DNA of 18,908 nt. It comes from Clostridiales bacterium. GTDB taxonomy: Bacteria > Bacillota > Clostridia > Lutisporales > Lutisporaceae. Location: positions 1-18,908 of the forward strand of contig DUSG01000004.1 in assembly GCA_012842725.1 (NCBI GenBank), in the 5' to 3' direction. The notes under the pieces are model-generated. The model was given only the letters and a program-made list of their open reading frames with translations. It was not told the DNA's origin and searched no databases. A program made the position numbers and the translations under genes. This document shows, in pieces, positions 7,626 to 15,745 of the stretch (the stretch's first letter is position 1; each line of letters starts with the position of its first letter).

Positions 7626-9449
7626 ATGGGAAAAGTCATTGGGATAGACTTAGGTACTACAAATTCATGCGTAGCAGTTATGGAAGGCGGTGAGCCTGTC
7701 GTAATACCTAATGCAGAAGGCAGCAGAACGACACCTTCTGTTGTTGCTTTTACAAAAAACGGCGAAAGGCTGGTAGGTCAAGTTGCAAAACGCCAGGCCA
7801 TAACAAATCCTGATAGGACAATTATATCCATAAAAAGGCATATGGGAACCAATTACAAGGTTACGATAGATGATAAATCTTATACTCCACCGGAAATTTC
7901 TGCAATGATACTTTCAAAATTAAAACAAGATGCAGAAGCTTATCTAGGGGAAAAAGTTACACAAGCAGTAATAACCGTTCCGGCATACTTTAGCGACAGT
8001 CAAAGGCAAGCAACAAAGGACGCAGGTAGAATAGCGGGATTAGAGGTTCTCAGAATAATCAATGAGCCGACTGCCGCTTCCTTAGCTTATGGTTTGGATA
8101 AAGAAGGCAATCAAAAGATATTGGTTTTTGACTTGGGCGGCGGTACATTTGATGTATCAATTCTTGAGTTGGGAGACGGTGTTTTTGAAGTCTTAGCAAC
8201 AAGCGGAAACAATAGATTAGGCGGAGATGACTTTGATAACAGGATAATTGATTATTTGATAGAAGAATTCCGCAAGGAAAACGGAATAGATTTGAGAAAT
8301 GACAAGATGGCAATGCAGCGCTTGAAAGAAGCTGCGGAAAAAGCTAAGATAGAGCTTTCCAGCGTACTTCAAACTAATATCAATTTGCCGTTTATAACAG
8401 CTGATGCAACTGGACCTAAGCATTTGGATATGACTTTGACCAGGGCTAAATTTGAAGATTTGACCCGAGATTTAGTAGAAGCTACTATGGAACCTACCAG
8501 AAGAGCTTTATCCGATGCTGGCTTGACAGTAGATAAAATAGATAAAGTTATACTGGTAGGCGGATCTACAAGAATACCTGCGGTTCAGGAAGCCGTAAGA
8601 AAACTTACCGGCAAAGAACCTTATAAAGGAATAAATCCAGACGAATGTGTTGCAATAGGTGCAGCAATTCAAGCAGCAGTGCTCACAGGAGAAGTGAAAG
8701 ATGTGCTGTTGCTGGATGTTACTCCTTTGTCACTGGGAATCGAAACATTGGGTGGAGTATTTACTAAGCTTATTGAAAGAAATACAACAATACCTACAAG
8801 AAAAAGCCAGATATTCTCTACAGCCGCTGATGGACAGACTAGTGTTGAAATACACGTCCTCCAGGGAGAAAGAGAAATGGCTGCCGATAACAAGACTCTG
8901 GGCAGATTCCAGCTTACGGGAATACCACCTGCACCCAGAGGTGTGCCTCAGATAGAGGTAACTTTTGATATAGATGCAAATGGTATAGTACATGTATCTG
9001 CTAAAGATTTAGGAACAGGTAATGAACAGAAAGTTACCATAACTGCAAGTTCTAACCTGTCTGAAGACGAGATACAAAGAGCAATAAAAGATGCAGAAAA
9101 GTATGCAGCTGAAGACAAGAAGAGAAGAGAAGCAGTAGAAGTTAGAAATCATGCTGACAGCTTAGTATACCAGACAGAAAAGACTTTAAAGGATCTCGGA
9201 GATAAATTAAGCCAGGAAGACAAATCAAAAATTGAGGCAGAGTTGAACAATCTAAAAGAAGCATTGAAGGGTACTGATACTGATCGTATAAAACAAGCAT
9301 CTGAACAGTTGTCGAAAGTTTTCTATGATATTTCTTCAAAGATATATCAGGCTGCAGGAGGACAAGGCGGACCTAATGCAGGGGGATTTGGAAGCCAGAA
9401 TAATGATGGTACAATAAATGCTGATTATAAAGTCAATGACGATAAGTAG
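7626..9449 (+). CDS. dnaK: Chaperone protein DnaK (Hsp70)
   Basis: This is the ATP-dependent Hsp70 chaperone. The 607-residue protein shows IDLGTTNS (7-14), the NEPTAASLAYGL block (146-157), FDLGGGTFD (168-176), VGGSTRIP (311-318) and the interdomain linker DVLLLDVTPLSLGIET (about 359-374). A substrate-binding domain and helical lid follow. It is shorter than E. coli DnaK, consistent with the known N-terminal deletion of Gram-positive Hsp70s. A G/Q/N-rich tail leads to the end DYKVNDDK rather than EEVKDKK. ATG at 7626 is preceded by GAGGAGG (7608-7614), 11 bases away, a little wider than its neighbours. It shares the operon with grpE (31-base gap) and dnaJ. Confidence 0.99.
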   Translation: MGKVIGIDLGTTNSCVAVMEGGEPVVIPNAEGSRTTPSVVAFTKNGERLVGQVAKRQAITNPDRTIISIKRHMGTNYKVTIDDKSYTPPEISAMILSKLKQDAEAYLGEKVTQAVITVPAYFSDSQRQATKDAGRIAGLEVLRIINEPTAASLAYGLDKEGNQKILVFDLGGGTFDVSILELGDGVFEVLATSGNNRLGGDDFDNRIIDYLIEEFRKENGIDLRNDKMAMQRLKEAAEKAKIELSSVLQTNINLPFITADATGPKHLDMTLTRAKFEDLTRDLVEATMEPTRRALSDAGLTVDKIDKVILVGGSTRIPAVQEAVRKLTGKEPYKGINPDECVAIGAAIQAAVLTGEVKDVLLLDVTPLSLGIETLGGVFTKLIERNTTIPTRKSQIFSTAADGQTSVEIHVLQGEREMAADNKTLGRFQLTGIPPAPRGVPQIEVTFDIDANGIVHVSAKDLGTGNEQKVTITASSNLSEDEIQRAIKDAEKYAAEDKKRREAVEVRNHADSLVYQTEKTLKDLGDKLSQEDKSKIEAELNNLKEALKGTDTDRIKQASEQLSKVFYDISSKIYQAAGGQGGPNAGGFGSQNNDGTINADYKVNDDK

Positions 9450-9478
9450 CACTTATCCCTCTGCAAGGTGGTGTTAAC

Positions 9479-10633
9479 ATGGCAACAAAAAAAGATTATT
9501 ACGAAATCCTTGGTGTAGATCGGAATGCATCAGAAGATGAAATAAAAAAGGCTTATAGAAAGCTGGCCAAAAAATATCATCCGGATCTAAATCCAGGGGA
9601 TAAAGAGGCAGAAGCAAAATTCAAAGAAGTTAATGAAGCATATGAAGTATTAAGCGATAAAGAAAAAAGGCGAAAGTATGACCAGTTTGGTCATGCCGCT
9701 TTTGACCCTAGTGGGTTTGGAGGCGGAGGATTCGGGGACTTTTCCGGTTTCGGCGGTTTTGGTGATATAGGCGATATATTCGAGACCTTTTTTGGTGACG
9801 GATTTGGCTTTACTACTTTTTCAAGCCGCAGAAAATCGGGTCCTGTGAGAGGAAAAGATATAAAGCATGAACTGGAAATAACTTTTGAAGAAGCGGCCTT
9901 TGGAGCAGAGAAGGAGATAAGTGTTACAAGAAATGAAGAGTGTCCAAATTGCAAAGGAACAGGAGCTAAAGACGGAAGTGGAGTAGAAACCTGTAAGACG
10001 TGCGGTGGGACAGGAGAAGTCAGACATGTTCAGAGTACACCCCTTGGAAGAATTGTTAATGTTAGAACCTGTGAATCCTGTCATGGTGAAGGTACAATTA
10101 TAAAGAATCCATGTTCAAGCTGCCTTGGAAGAGGAATAGTCAGGAAAACAAGAAAGATTACTATCAATATACCGGCAGGTGTAGATAATGGTTCCATTCT
10201 CACTTTAAGGGGAGAAGGAGAACCTGGAGAAAAAGGAGGACCCAAGGGAGATTTATATGTATATCTCAGGGTAAGACCCCATAAGATATTCAGAAGGGAA
10301 GGTTTTGACATCTTCTGTGAGGTTCCGATTAGCTTTGTTAAAGCTGCTTTAGGTGGAAAGATTACTGTTCCTACTCTTGAAGGAGAAGAAGACTATATTT
10401 TGGAAGAAGGAACTCAGACTGGTACTACATTTAAATTAAAAGGAAAAGGAATCAAAAACCTGAAAAGAAGCGGTAGAGGAGATCTATATTTTACAGTCAA
10501 AGTAGAAGTTCCTAAAAAGCTAAATGAAAAACAAAAAGAACTCCTAAGGCAGTTTGCTGATGCAAGCGGTGAAAATGTAGTGGATTTTGGAAAATCCTTT
10601 TTCGGAAGGATGAAAGATGCTTTCGGTAAATAA
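9479..10633 (+). CDS. dnaJ: Chaperone protein DnaJ (Hsp40, class I)
   Basis: DnaJ delivers substrates to DnaK and stimulates its ATPase. The 384-residue protein has a J domain with HPD at 34-36, a Gly/Phe-rich region (about 75-112) and a zinc domain with four CxxCxGxG repeats (Cys155/158, 172/175, 198/201, 212/215). The C-terminal beta-sandwich domains follow. The domain set is that of a full class I DnaJ. The ribosome binding site AAGGTGGTG (9465-9473) is five bases from the ATG. It is the last gene of the operon; a branched terminator follows. Confidence 0.99.
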   Translation: MATKKDYYEILGVDRNASEDEIKKAYRKLAKKYHPDLNPGDKEAEAKFKEVNEAYEVLSDKEKRRKYDQFGHAAFDPSGFGGGGFGDFSGFGGFGDIGDIFETFFGDGFGFTTFSSRRKSGPVRGKDIKHELEITFEEAAFGAEKEISVTRNEECPNCKGTGAKDGSGVETCKTCGGTGEVRHVQSTPLGRIVNVRTCESCHGEGTIIKNPCSSCLGRGIVRKTRKITINIPAGVDNGSILTLRGEGEPGEKGGPKGDLYVYLRVRPHKIFRREGFDIFCEVPISFVKAALGGKITVPTLEGEEDYILEEGTQTGTTFKLKGKGIKNLKRSGRGDLYFTVKVEVPKKLNEKQKELLRQFADASGENVVDFGKSFFGRMKDAFGK

Positions 10634-10674
10634 CCGATAAGCTGTTAAGTAATTAGTAAAACTTGTCTATACAG

Positions 10675-10733
10675 ATGGCAGCCTTGTTGTAGCCAGATAA
10701 AATGTATACTGGTTATACATGGCTGCTATTTTT
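10675..10733 (+). terminator. Branched Rho-independent terminator after dnaJ
   Basis: The outer stem ATGGCAGCC (10675-10683) pairs with GGCTGCTAT (10721-10729), nine pairs with one G-U. TTTTT follows at 10729-10733, overlapping the stem end. The long loop holds a second, perfect 7-bp hairpin, ATGTATA (10702-10708) with TATACAT (10714-10720), stacked directly against the outer stem. An upstream TATACA at 10668-10673 can compete for the same central segment. It closes the heat-shock operon and leaves the following promoter free to drive prmA. Confidence 0.68.
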
Positions 10734-10765
10734 ATAACCTTATTGGTAATAGATTTATGTATATA

Positions 10766-10794
10766 TTGTAATATTAGAAACAATTATATATAAT
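10766..10794 (+). promoter_or_regulatory. Candidate SigA promoter of prmA
   Basis: TTGTAA at 10766-10771 matches four of six -35 positions. A perfect TATAAT lies at 10789-10794 after a 17-base spacer. It is downstream of the dnaJ terminator and about 35 bases before prmA. AT-richness makes single hexamers common, but spacing and position support it. Confidence 0.6.
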
Positions 10795-10829
10795 GTGATA
10801 AGTATATAAAATAGTAAAGAGGCGAAATC

Positions 10830-11768
10830 ATGAATTACATAGAAATTACTGTGTTAACAACAACTGAAGCCAGCGAAGCCATAGCTTTTATATTGGAGGA
10901 CGAAGGTGCGTCAGGAATTGCTATAGAAGACCCAAATGATTTTATTTTAAATAACAGAAAAGAAGTTAACTGGGATTACGTTGAGCCAGAGCTAATAGAA
11001 GCTATAGGTAATGACGTAAAAGTGAAAGGTTATTTCATAGAAACATATTTTTTAGATGATTTATATAAAAAGATCAAATCCAGGGTGGATAGTTTGACTC
11101 AATATGGCCTTGATAAAGGAAAAGGGGAAATAATTGTTAAATCCATGAAAGAAGAAGATTGGGCTACATCCTGGAAAAAGTATTACAAACCCTTTAAGGC
11201 AGGCGAGAAGGTTGTTGTAAAACCTACTTGGGAAAAATATGAGGCACAAGAAGGAGAAATAGTAGTCGAAATAGATCCGGGTATGGCTTTTGGCACTGGC
11301 AATCATGAGACAACTTTGATGTGTATAAAATTATTGGAGAAATACATAAACAATCAGAACTATGTATATGATGTAGGATGCGGTTCAGGTATACTGGGGA
11401 TAACAGCTGCAAAACTGGGTGCAGAGAAAGTATTATGTGTTGATTTGGATGAGGTGGCTTGTAAAGTAGCAGCTGAAAATGTAAAAATAAACAAGGAAAG
11501 CCATAGAATCGAAGTAAAGAAAGGCAATCTATTGGATATAGCAGTTGAAAAGGCTGACTTAATTGTTGCAAATATAATTGCAGATGTCATAATTTCTTTT
11601 GCACCTCAAGCCCATGATTTTCTTAAGTCCGAAGGCATATTCATATCTTCCGGAATAATTTTGGACAGACAGGAAGATGTGATCGATGAATTAAAATCCA
11701 AAGGATTTAAAGTTTTGGAAATTACCCAAATGGGTGAATGGTGCGCAATAGCTGCAAAGAGGGATTGA
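10830..11768 (+). CDS. prmA: Ribosomal protein L11 methyltransferase PrmA
   Basis: PrmA is a SAM-dependent methyltransferase that trimethylates ribosomal protein L11. The 312-residue protein has an N-terminal ferredoxin-like substrate-recognition domain (about 1-90) and a connecting region with WATSWKKYYKPF. DPGMAFGTGNHETT (149-162) and the SAM-binding loop DVGCGSG (181-187) follow, and NIIAD (248-252) occupies the motif IV position. ATG at 10830 follows AAAGAGG. One base separates it from rsmE, so the two are translationally linked. The gene corresponds to B. subtilis yqeT. Confidence 0.97.
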   Translation: MNYIEITVLTTTEASEAIAFILEDEGASGIAIEDPNDFILNNRKEVNWDYVEPELIEAIGNDVKVKGYFIETYFLDDLYKKIKSRVDSLTQYGLDKGKGEIIVKSMKEEDWATSWKKYYKPFKAGEKVVVKPTWEKYEAQEGEIVVEIDPGMAFGTGNHETTLMCIKLLEKYINNQNYVYDVGCGSGILGITAAKLGAEKVLCVDLDEVACKVAAENVKINKESHRIEVKKGNLLDIAVEKADLIVANIIADVIISFAPQAHDFLKSEGIFISSGIILDRQEDVIDELKSKGFKVLEITQMGEWCAIAAKRD

Positions 11769-11769
11769 T

Positions 11770-12510
11770 ATGCATAGGTTTTTTGTTGATAAAAAAGATA
11801 TTAAAAAGGATAGTATAAATATAACCGGGGAAGATGTTCAGCATATAACAAAAGTATTGCGTTTGAAGGTTGATGACGTTATAGTGCTTTGTGATGGTGA
11901 AGGCGTAGATTATTATGCAGCTATAAAGGATATGGACAAACATATGGTTAAGACAGAGATATTAAAAAAAGAATATTCAAATACCGAACCCATGCTTAAA
12001 GTAGTGCTCTATCAGGGAATTCCAAAAGGACCTAAAATGGATATAATAATTCAGAAATGTACAGAATTGGGAGTTAATCGAATTGTTCCTGTTGTGAATA
12101 TGAGAAATGTTGTGAAATTGTCATACGAACAGGATATAAGAAAAAAGACCCAAAGATGGCAAAGAATTGCTATTGAAGCGGCAAAACAGAGCAGAAGAGG
12201 TATAATACCAAAAATTGATAGACCTAAAGAGTTTAAAGAAGCTTTAGAAGATGCTTCAACCCTTGATTTAGCAATAATGCCCTATGAGATGGATCATAAC
12301 AATCCCCTGAAAGATGCCATACGTGGCAAGAATGTAAAGGAAATAGGGATTTTTATTGGCCCTGAGGGTGGATATGAAAGCAGTGAGATAACGGAAGCTT
12401 TAGATAAAGGAATAATTACAGTAACTTTGGGACCCAGAATTTTAAGAACTGAGACAGCCGGGTTAGCTGTATTGAGCTGTTTGATGTATGAATTTGATGA
12501 GATGAAATAG
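11770..12510 (+). CDS. rsmE: 16S rRNA (uracil-1498-N3)-methyltransferase RsmE
   Basis: RsmE methylates U1498 of 16S rRNA in the 30S subunit. It is a SPOUT-fold enzyme whose C-terminal knot binds SAM. The 246-residue protein shows an N-terminal PUA-like segment with HITKVLRLK (25-33) and the knot motifs GPEGG (197-201) and LGPRILRTETA (220-230), the family signature. The ribosome binding site AGAGGG lies inside the end of prmA. B. subtilis equivalent: yqeU. Confidence 0.97.
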   Translation: MHRFFVDKKDIKKDSINITGEDVQHITKVLRLKVDDVIVLCDGEGVDYYAAIKDMDKHMVKTEILKKEYSNTEPMLKVVLYQGIPKGPKMDIIIQKCTELGVNRIVPVVNMRNVVKLSYEQDIRKKTQRWQRIAIEAAKQSRRGIIPKIDRPKEFKEALEDASTLDLAIMPYEMDHNNPLKDAIRGKNVKEIGIFIGPEGGYESSEITEALDKGIITVTLGPRILRTETAGLAVLSCLMYEFDEMK

Positions 12511-12524
12511 ATGGAGGAAAAAAA

Positions 12525-13832
12525 TTGAACAAGGTAGCTTTTTATACTTTGGGATGCAAAGTAAACCAATATGAAACGGAAGCCATGATGGAAGCTTTCG
12601 AAAATGCTGGATATGAGATTGTTGATTATGATAGTTATGCGGATATTTATATTATAAATACTTGTACTGTAACTAATATGGGAGACAAAAAATCACGCCA
12701 GATTATAAGAAGAGCGATGGAACATAATCCTGATGCTGTTATTGCAGTTGTGGGGTGTTATTCGCAGGTGGCACCCGATGAAATATTAAATATACCGGGC
12801 GTTAAACTTGTGGTAGGGACAAATGAACGTTCCAGGATAGTAGATTTGGTTGAAGAAGCGCAAAAGACGGATAAAAAGATTACAGTAGTGGGAGATATAA
12901 TGGAAGTAAAAGAATTTGAAGATATGAGTATAAGAAACTATAAGTCCCGCTCCAGAGCTTTTATCAAGATTCAGGAAGGTTGCCAACAATACTGTACTTA
13001 CTGCATTATACCATATGCAAGGGGCCCTGTAAGAAGCCGCAGATTGGAAAGCATACTGGAAGAGGTAAAATTGTTGGCTGATGCAGGCTATTTGGAAGTG
13101 GTATTGACGGGTATACATGTAGGTTCTTATGGAAAAGATTTCGGAGATATAAGTCTTATAGATGTAATTGAAAAAGTTCATGAAGTAGAAGGTATAGAAA
13201 GGATAAGATTGAGCTCCGTGGAGCCAATGACTTTTGATGATAATTTTTTCGCCCGACTTCCTCATCTTAATAAATTATGTAGACATTTTCATTTATCATT
13301 GCAAAGCGGCTGTGATGCTACATTGAAAAGGATGAACAGAAAGTATACTACTCAGGAGTATAGGGAAGTAGTGAATAAATTAAGACATATATATCCTGAT
13401 GTAGGAATCACAACTGACCTGATTGTTGGTTTTCCTGGAGAAACAGATGAGGAATTTGAGCAAACAGTAAAATTCATCGATGAAATTTCATTCAGTGGAA
13501 TGCATATATTCAAGTTTTCTCCCAGAAAAGGCACTCCTGCTGCTAAATTCAAAAACCAGGTAGACCCTAAGAAAAAGGAGGAAAGAAGCAAAATTATTTC
13601 TGAGATAGCAAGAAAAAATAAGGAGAAGTTTATGAACAGAATGATAGGCAAGAGCTTCAGAATCCTTTATGAGCAGCAGGTTGATGACAGCAGTAAGTTT
13701 TATGAGGGATTGACAGATAATTATATAAGAGTTATTACAGAATCTGCATATGATATTAAGGGCAAGATAATAAATACTGAGCTGAAAAGCGTTAAAGATG
13801 ACGTAATGGTTGGGGTTTTGGAAAAGATTTAA
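12525..13832 (+). CDS. mtaB: tRNA N6-threonylcarbamoyladenosine methylthiotransferase MtaB
   Basis: MtaB converts t6A37 of certain tRNAs to ms2t6A. The 435-residue protein has the three methylthiotransferase domains. The N-terminal cluster-binding domain has Cys11 (TLGCKVNQYE), Cys47 (NTCTVTN) and Cys78 (VVGCYSQ). The radical SAM domain has Cys153, Cys157 and Cys160, and a C-terminal TRAM domain begins at about 370. GCKVNQYE and the NTCTVTN pattern favour MtaB over MiaB or RimO. The start is TTG, supported by GGAGGA (12513-12518) six bases upstream and by the conserved N-terminus NKVAFYTLGC. It follows rsmE by 14 bases. B. subtilis equivalent: yqeV. Confidence 0.96.
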   Translation: MNKVAFYTLGCKVNQYETEAMMEAFENAGYEIVDYDSYADIYIINTCTVTNMGDKKSRQIIRRAMEHNPDAVIAVVGCYSQVAPDEILNIPGVKLVVGTNERSRIVDLVEEAQKTDKKITVVGDIMEVKEFEDMSIRNYKSRSRAFIKIQEGCQQYCTYCIIPYARGPVRSRRLESILEEVKLLADAGYLEVVLTGIHVGSYGKDFGDISLIDVIEKVHEVEGIERIRLSSVEPMTFDDNFFARLPHLNKLCRHFHLSLQSGCDATLKRMNRKYTTQEYREVVNKLRHIYPDVGITTDLIVGFPGETDEEFEQTVKFIDEISFSGMHIFKFSPRKGTPAAKFKNQVDPKKKEERSKIISEIARKNKEKFMNRMIGKSFRILYEQQVDDSSKFYEGLTDNYIRVITESAYDIKGKIINTELKSVKDDVMVGVLEKI

Positions 13833-13902
13833 TTGATAGAAGGATTTTGAGATATTTTGTTGAATACTTTTCTTAACCCAATTAGGGAGGTGAAGCGTAA
13901 TC

Positions 13903-14247
13903 ATGGACCAGTGTGTATTTTGCAAAATTATTAAGGGTGAAATACCTTCCAGCAAGGTATATGAGGATGAAAAGGTGGTAGCGTTTAATGATATAAATCC
14001 GGAAGCTCCGGTTCATGTTCTTATTGTGCCTAAAATTCATGTTCAATCTATCCTTGAACTGGACGAGGCTGGTTACAATATTATTGCACATGTATTTAAA
14101 GTTGCATCGAATATTGCGAAGAATCTTAAATTGGATGAGAAAGGCTTTAGAATAGTGAATAATATTGGTGAAGATGGTGGTCAAACCGTTCCTCATATAC
14201 ACTTTCACCTATTAGGCGGTAGAAGTTTACAATGGCCTCCAGGTTGA
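13903..14247 (+). CDS. HIT-family nucleotide-binding protein (HinT-like)
   Basis: This is a histidine triad purine nucleotide phosphoramidase/hydrolase of the HinT branch. The 114-residue length is typical. C4-x2-C7 near the N-terminus, together with histidines further in, resembles the zinc site of many bacterial HINT proteins. The catalytic triad is H98-x-H100-x-H102 in VPHIHFHLLGGR, followed by the usual QWPPG end. GGGAGGTGA at 13885-13893 serves the ATG. It occupies the place of yqeW between mtaB and rpsU in B. subtilis, a gene swap inside a conserved block; mtaB-HIT-rpsU order is familiar from Clostridia. The 70-base gap after mtaB holds no hairpin. The physiological substrate cannot be told from sequence. 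Confidence 0.94.
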   Translation: MDQCVFCKIIKGEIPSSKVYEDEKVVAFNDINPEAPVHVLIVPKIHVQSILELDEAGYNIIAHVFKVASNIAKNLKLDEKGFRIVNNIGEDGGQTVPHIHFHLLGGRSLQWPPG

Positions 14248-14265
14248 TTTAAAGCAAACCTTTTA

Positions 14266-14295
14266 TTGACACCAAATTAGCATGTACTGTATAAT
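14266..14295 (+). promoter_or_regulatory. Strong SigA promoter of rpsU-yqeY
   Basis: TTGACA (14266-14271) and TATAAT (14290-14295) are both perfect, with an 18-base spacer. This is the best promoter match in the window. It lies in the HIT-rpsU gap and leaves an untranslated leader of about 70-75 bases, fitting a highly expressed ribosomal protein gene. Confidence 0.88.
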
Positions 14296-14375
14296 AAAAT
14301 ATGTGTTTTATTTATCCCGCTTTATGCAGTTGGATTTAACCTTTTGATCGTTACCGCGGAGGGAGGGTGAGTTAG

Positions 14376-14552
14376 ATGTCTGAAATCAGAGTTGGCGAAA
14401 ACGAGTCTCTGGAAAGCGCATTAAGACGTTTTAAGAAAAAATGTGCTAGAGCCGGGGTATTAGCTGAAATCAGAAAAAGAGAACATTATGAAAAGCCAAG
14501 CGTAAGAAGAAAGAAAAAATCAGAAGCAGCTAGGAAGAGGAAGTTTAAATAA
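14376..14552 (+). CDS. rpsU: 30S ribosomal protein S21
   Basis: S21 is a small, very basic protein of the 30S subunit located near the anti-Shine-Dalgarno end of 16S rRNA. The 58-residue product begins MSEIRVGENESLESALRRFK, has KKCARAGVLAEIRKREHYEKPS in the middle, and ends in a run of Lys/Arg (RRKKKSEAARKRKFK). This is the full-length bacterial S21 pattern. An exceptionally strong ribosome binding site, GGAGGGAGGGTGA (14358-14370), precedes the ATG. It is read from the consensus promoter at 14266-14295 and is followed 20 bases later by yqeY, the same pairing as in B. subtilis. Confidence 0.98.
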   Translation: MSEIRVGENESLESALRRFKKKCARAGVLAEIRKREHYEKPSVRRKKKSEAARKRKFK

Positions 14553-14572
14553 ATATAAAAAGGATGATTTAT

Positions 14573-15022
14573 ATGTCTCTTAAACAAGTGTTGCTTGATG
14601 ATTTAAAAACTGCAATGAAAGAAAAAGACAACATCAGGAAAAATGTTATAACTATGGTCAGAGCAGGAATATTGCAGATAGAAAAAGATAAAAAGATTGA
14701 ATTAGACGATGAAGGTGTTCTTGAAGTAATAGCTAAGGCAGTAAAACAAAGGAAGGATTCATTACCGGAGTATGAGAAAAGCAATAGGCCTGACCTGGTT
14801 GAAAATCTGAAAAGAGAGATAGATATATTGATGAGCTACCTTCCTCAGCAGCTTAGTGAAGATGAGTTAGATAATATAGTTACCCAGACCATATATGAGG
14901 TAGGCGCACAAAGCGCTAAAGATATGGGACAGGTGATGAAAGCACTTATGCCGAAAGTAAAAGGCAGGGCAGACGGAAGATTGGTAAACGAATTAGTAAA
15001 AAAACATTTAAGTGGAGAATGA
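14573..15022 (+). CDS. yqeY: GatB/YqeY domain protein
   Basis: YqeY is a stand-alone helical protein related to the C-terminal tail domain of GatB, the tRNA-dependent amidotransferase subunit. Its tRNA-related role is inferred from that similarity, not proven. The 149-residue length is typical. Visible family blocks are the N-terminal LLDDLKTAMKEKD, RKDSLPEYEKSNRPDLVENL, LMSYLPQQLSEDEL and the C-terminal GQVMKALMPKVKGRADGRLV. I use ATG at 14573, with AAGGA at 14559-14563. The ATG at 14564 lies directly after that site and is too close to it. It is the last gene of the rpsU unit. Confidence 0.94.
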   Translation: MSLKQVLLDDLKTAMKEKDNIRKNVITMVRAGILQIEKDKKIELDDEGVLEVIAKAVKQRKDSLPEYEKSNRPDLVENLKREIDILMSYLPQQLSEDELDNIVTQTIYEVGAQSAKDMGQVMKALMPKVKGRADGRLVNELVKKHLSGE

Positions 15023-15028
15023 GCAATT

Positions 15029-15057
15029 AACCTGAAATCTTATGATTTCAGGTTTTT
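15029..15057 (+). terminator. Rho-independent terminator after yqeY
   Basis: CCTGAAATC (15031-15039) and GATTTCAGG (15044-15052) form a perfect 9-bp stem with a TTAT loop. Flanking A-A/T-T adds two pairs, and TTTTT follows at 15053-15057. It begins seven bases after the yqeY stop and ends the rpsU-yqeY unit. Confidence 0.88.
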
Positions 15058-15246
15058 AATTTTTTGCTTATTATGTTTGGAATTATTCATAATATCCAGA
15101 TGCTCTTATATAATAACTATATATAAGAATATAAAGTATAATAAAATTAGATTATTATAAAATTTATAGAAATACTTTAAAAACTAGGATATAATTAAAC
15201 CATAACAGTTAAAAATTAGGCTGGTTATAGAAAGGGGGCAAGTAAT
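15058..15246. other. AT-rich intergenic gap upstream of nfeD-floA
   Basis: These 189 bases carry no gene that I can see. They contain several TATAAT strings (15137-15142, 15190-15195), but none has a credible -35 at 16-18 bases. They also contain an all-A/T inverted repeat (TCTTATATA 15104-15112 with TATATAAGA 15120-15128) without a T-run. The promoter of nfeD must lie here because a terminator stands just upstream, but I cannot place it. The SigW-type -35/-10 pair (TGAAAC, CGTA) known for the B. subtilis yqeZ-floA operon was not found. Confidence 0.6.
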
Positions 15247-15744
15247 ATGTTTGGAGATTGGACTGGACTTACTGTATTATTATATGTATTAGGTATAGTG
15301 CTTCTGGTAATAGAGGGCATTGTTCCAGGTTTTGGGTTACCGGGAATAGCAGGGGTAATTTGTGTAATTATAAGTATTATAATGATAACTTCTAATCTAT
15401 ATGATGCTTTGCTGCTGATTATATCGACAATTGCCATATTTGTTATTATTATTGCAGGTCTATATAAATTGGGTTATGGAAGTAAATATTTAAAGTTTCT
15501 TATATTGGATAAAGAACAAAAGAGAGAAGAAGGCTACACTAGTTCAAATAAAGATTATTCTTCATATCTTGGAAAAGTTGGTGTGACTGAAACACCTTTG
15601 AGACCTTCAGGAGTGGTGATAATTGAAGGCAATAGAGTTAATGCTCAATCTGAAGGGAATTTTATTTCTAAGGATTCAAAAGTCATTGTGACGCATGTTG
15701 ATGGCATGAAAATCATTGTAAAAAATTATGAGGAGGAAAGTTAG
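15247..15744 (+). CDS. Short NfeD-family membrane protein
   Basis: NfeD proteins pair genetically with flotillin/SPFH proteins and are thought to support membrane microdomain organisation. This 165-residue protein has three membrane segments (about 8-26, 30-50, 53-74) and a C-terminal OB-fold domain (about 108-160). That domain carries the typical pattern TPLRPSGVVIIEGNRVNAQSEGNFI. It lacks the N-terminal ClpP-like serine protease domain of the long B. subtilis YqeZ, although it is paired with FloA as YqeZ is. No remnant of that domain is visible upstream. ATG at 15247 follows AAAGGGGG. The next gene begins one base after its stop codon. Confidence 0.9.
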   Translation: MFGDWTGLTVLLYVLGIVLLVIEGIVPGFGLPGIAGVICVIISIIMITSNLYDALLLIISTIAIFVIIIAGLYKLGYGSKYLKFLILDKEQKREEGYTSSNKDYSSYLGKVGVTETPLRPSGVVIIEGNRVNAQSEGNFISKDSKVIVTHVDGMKIIVKNYEEES

Positions 15745-15745
15745 T

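Noticed and set aside
10634..10829. Known riboswitch or T-box leader before prmA
   Set aside because: No T-box sequence, specifier arrangement or known riboswitch core is recognisable; the structure is explained by a terminator followed by a promoter.
13488..13955. A 155-codon - strand frame spanning the mtaB end and the HIT start
   Set aside because: It overlaps two confidently identified + strand genes and includes low-complexity hydrophobic stretches; no start signal is seen.
15058..15246. SigW promoter for nfeD-floA as in B. subtilis
   Set aside because: No TGAAAC/CGTA pair with proper spacing was found; the TATAAT strings lack -35 partners.
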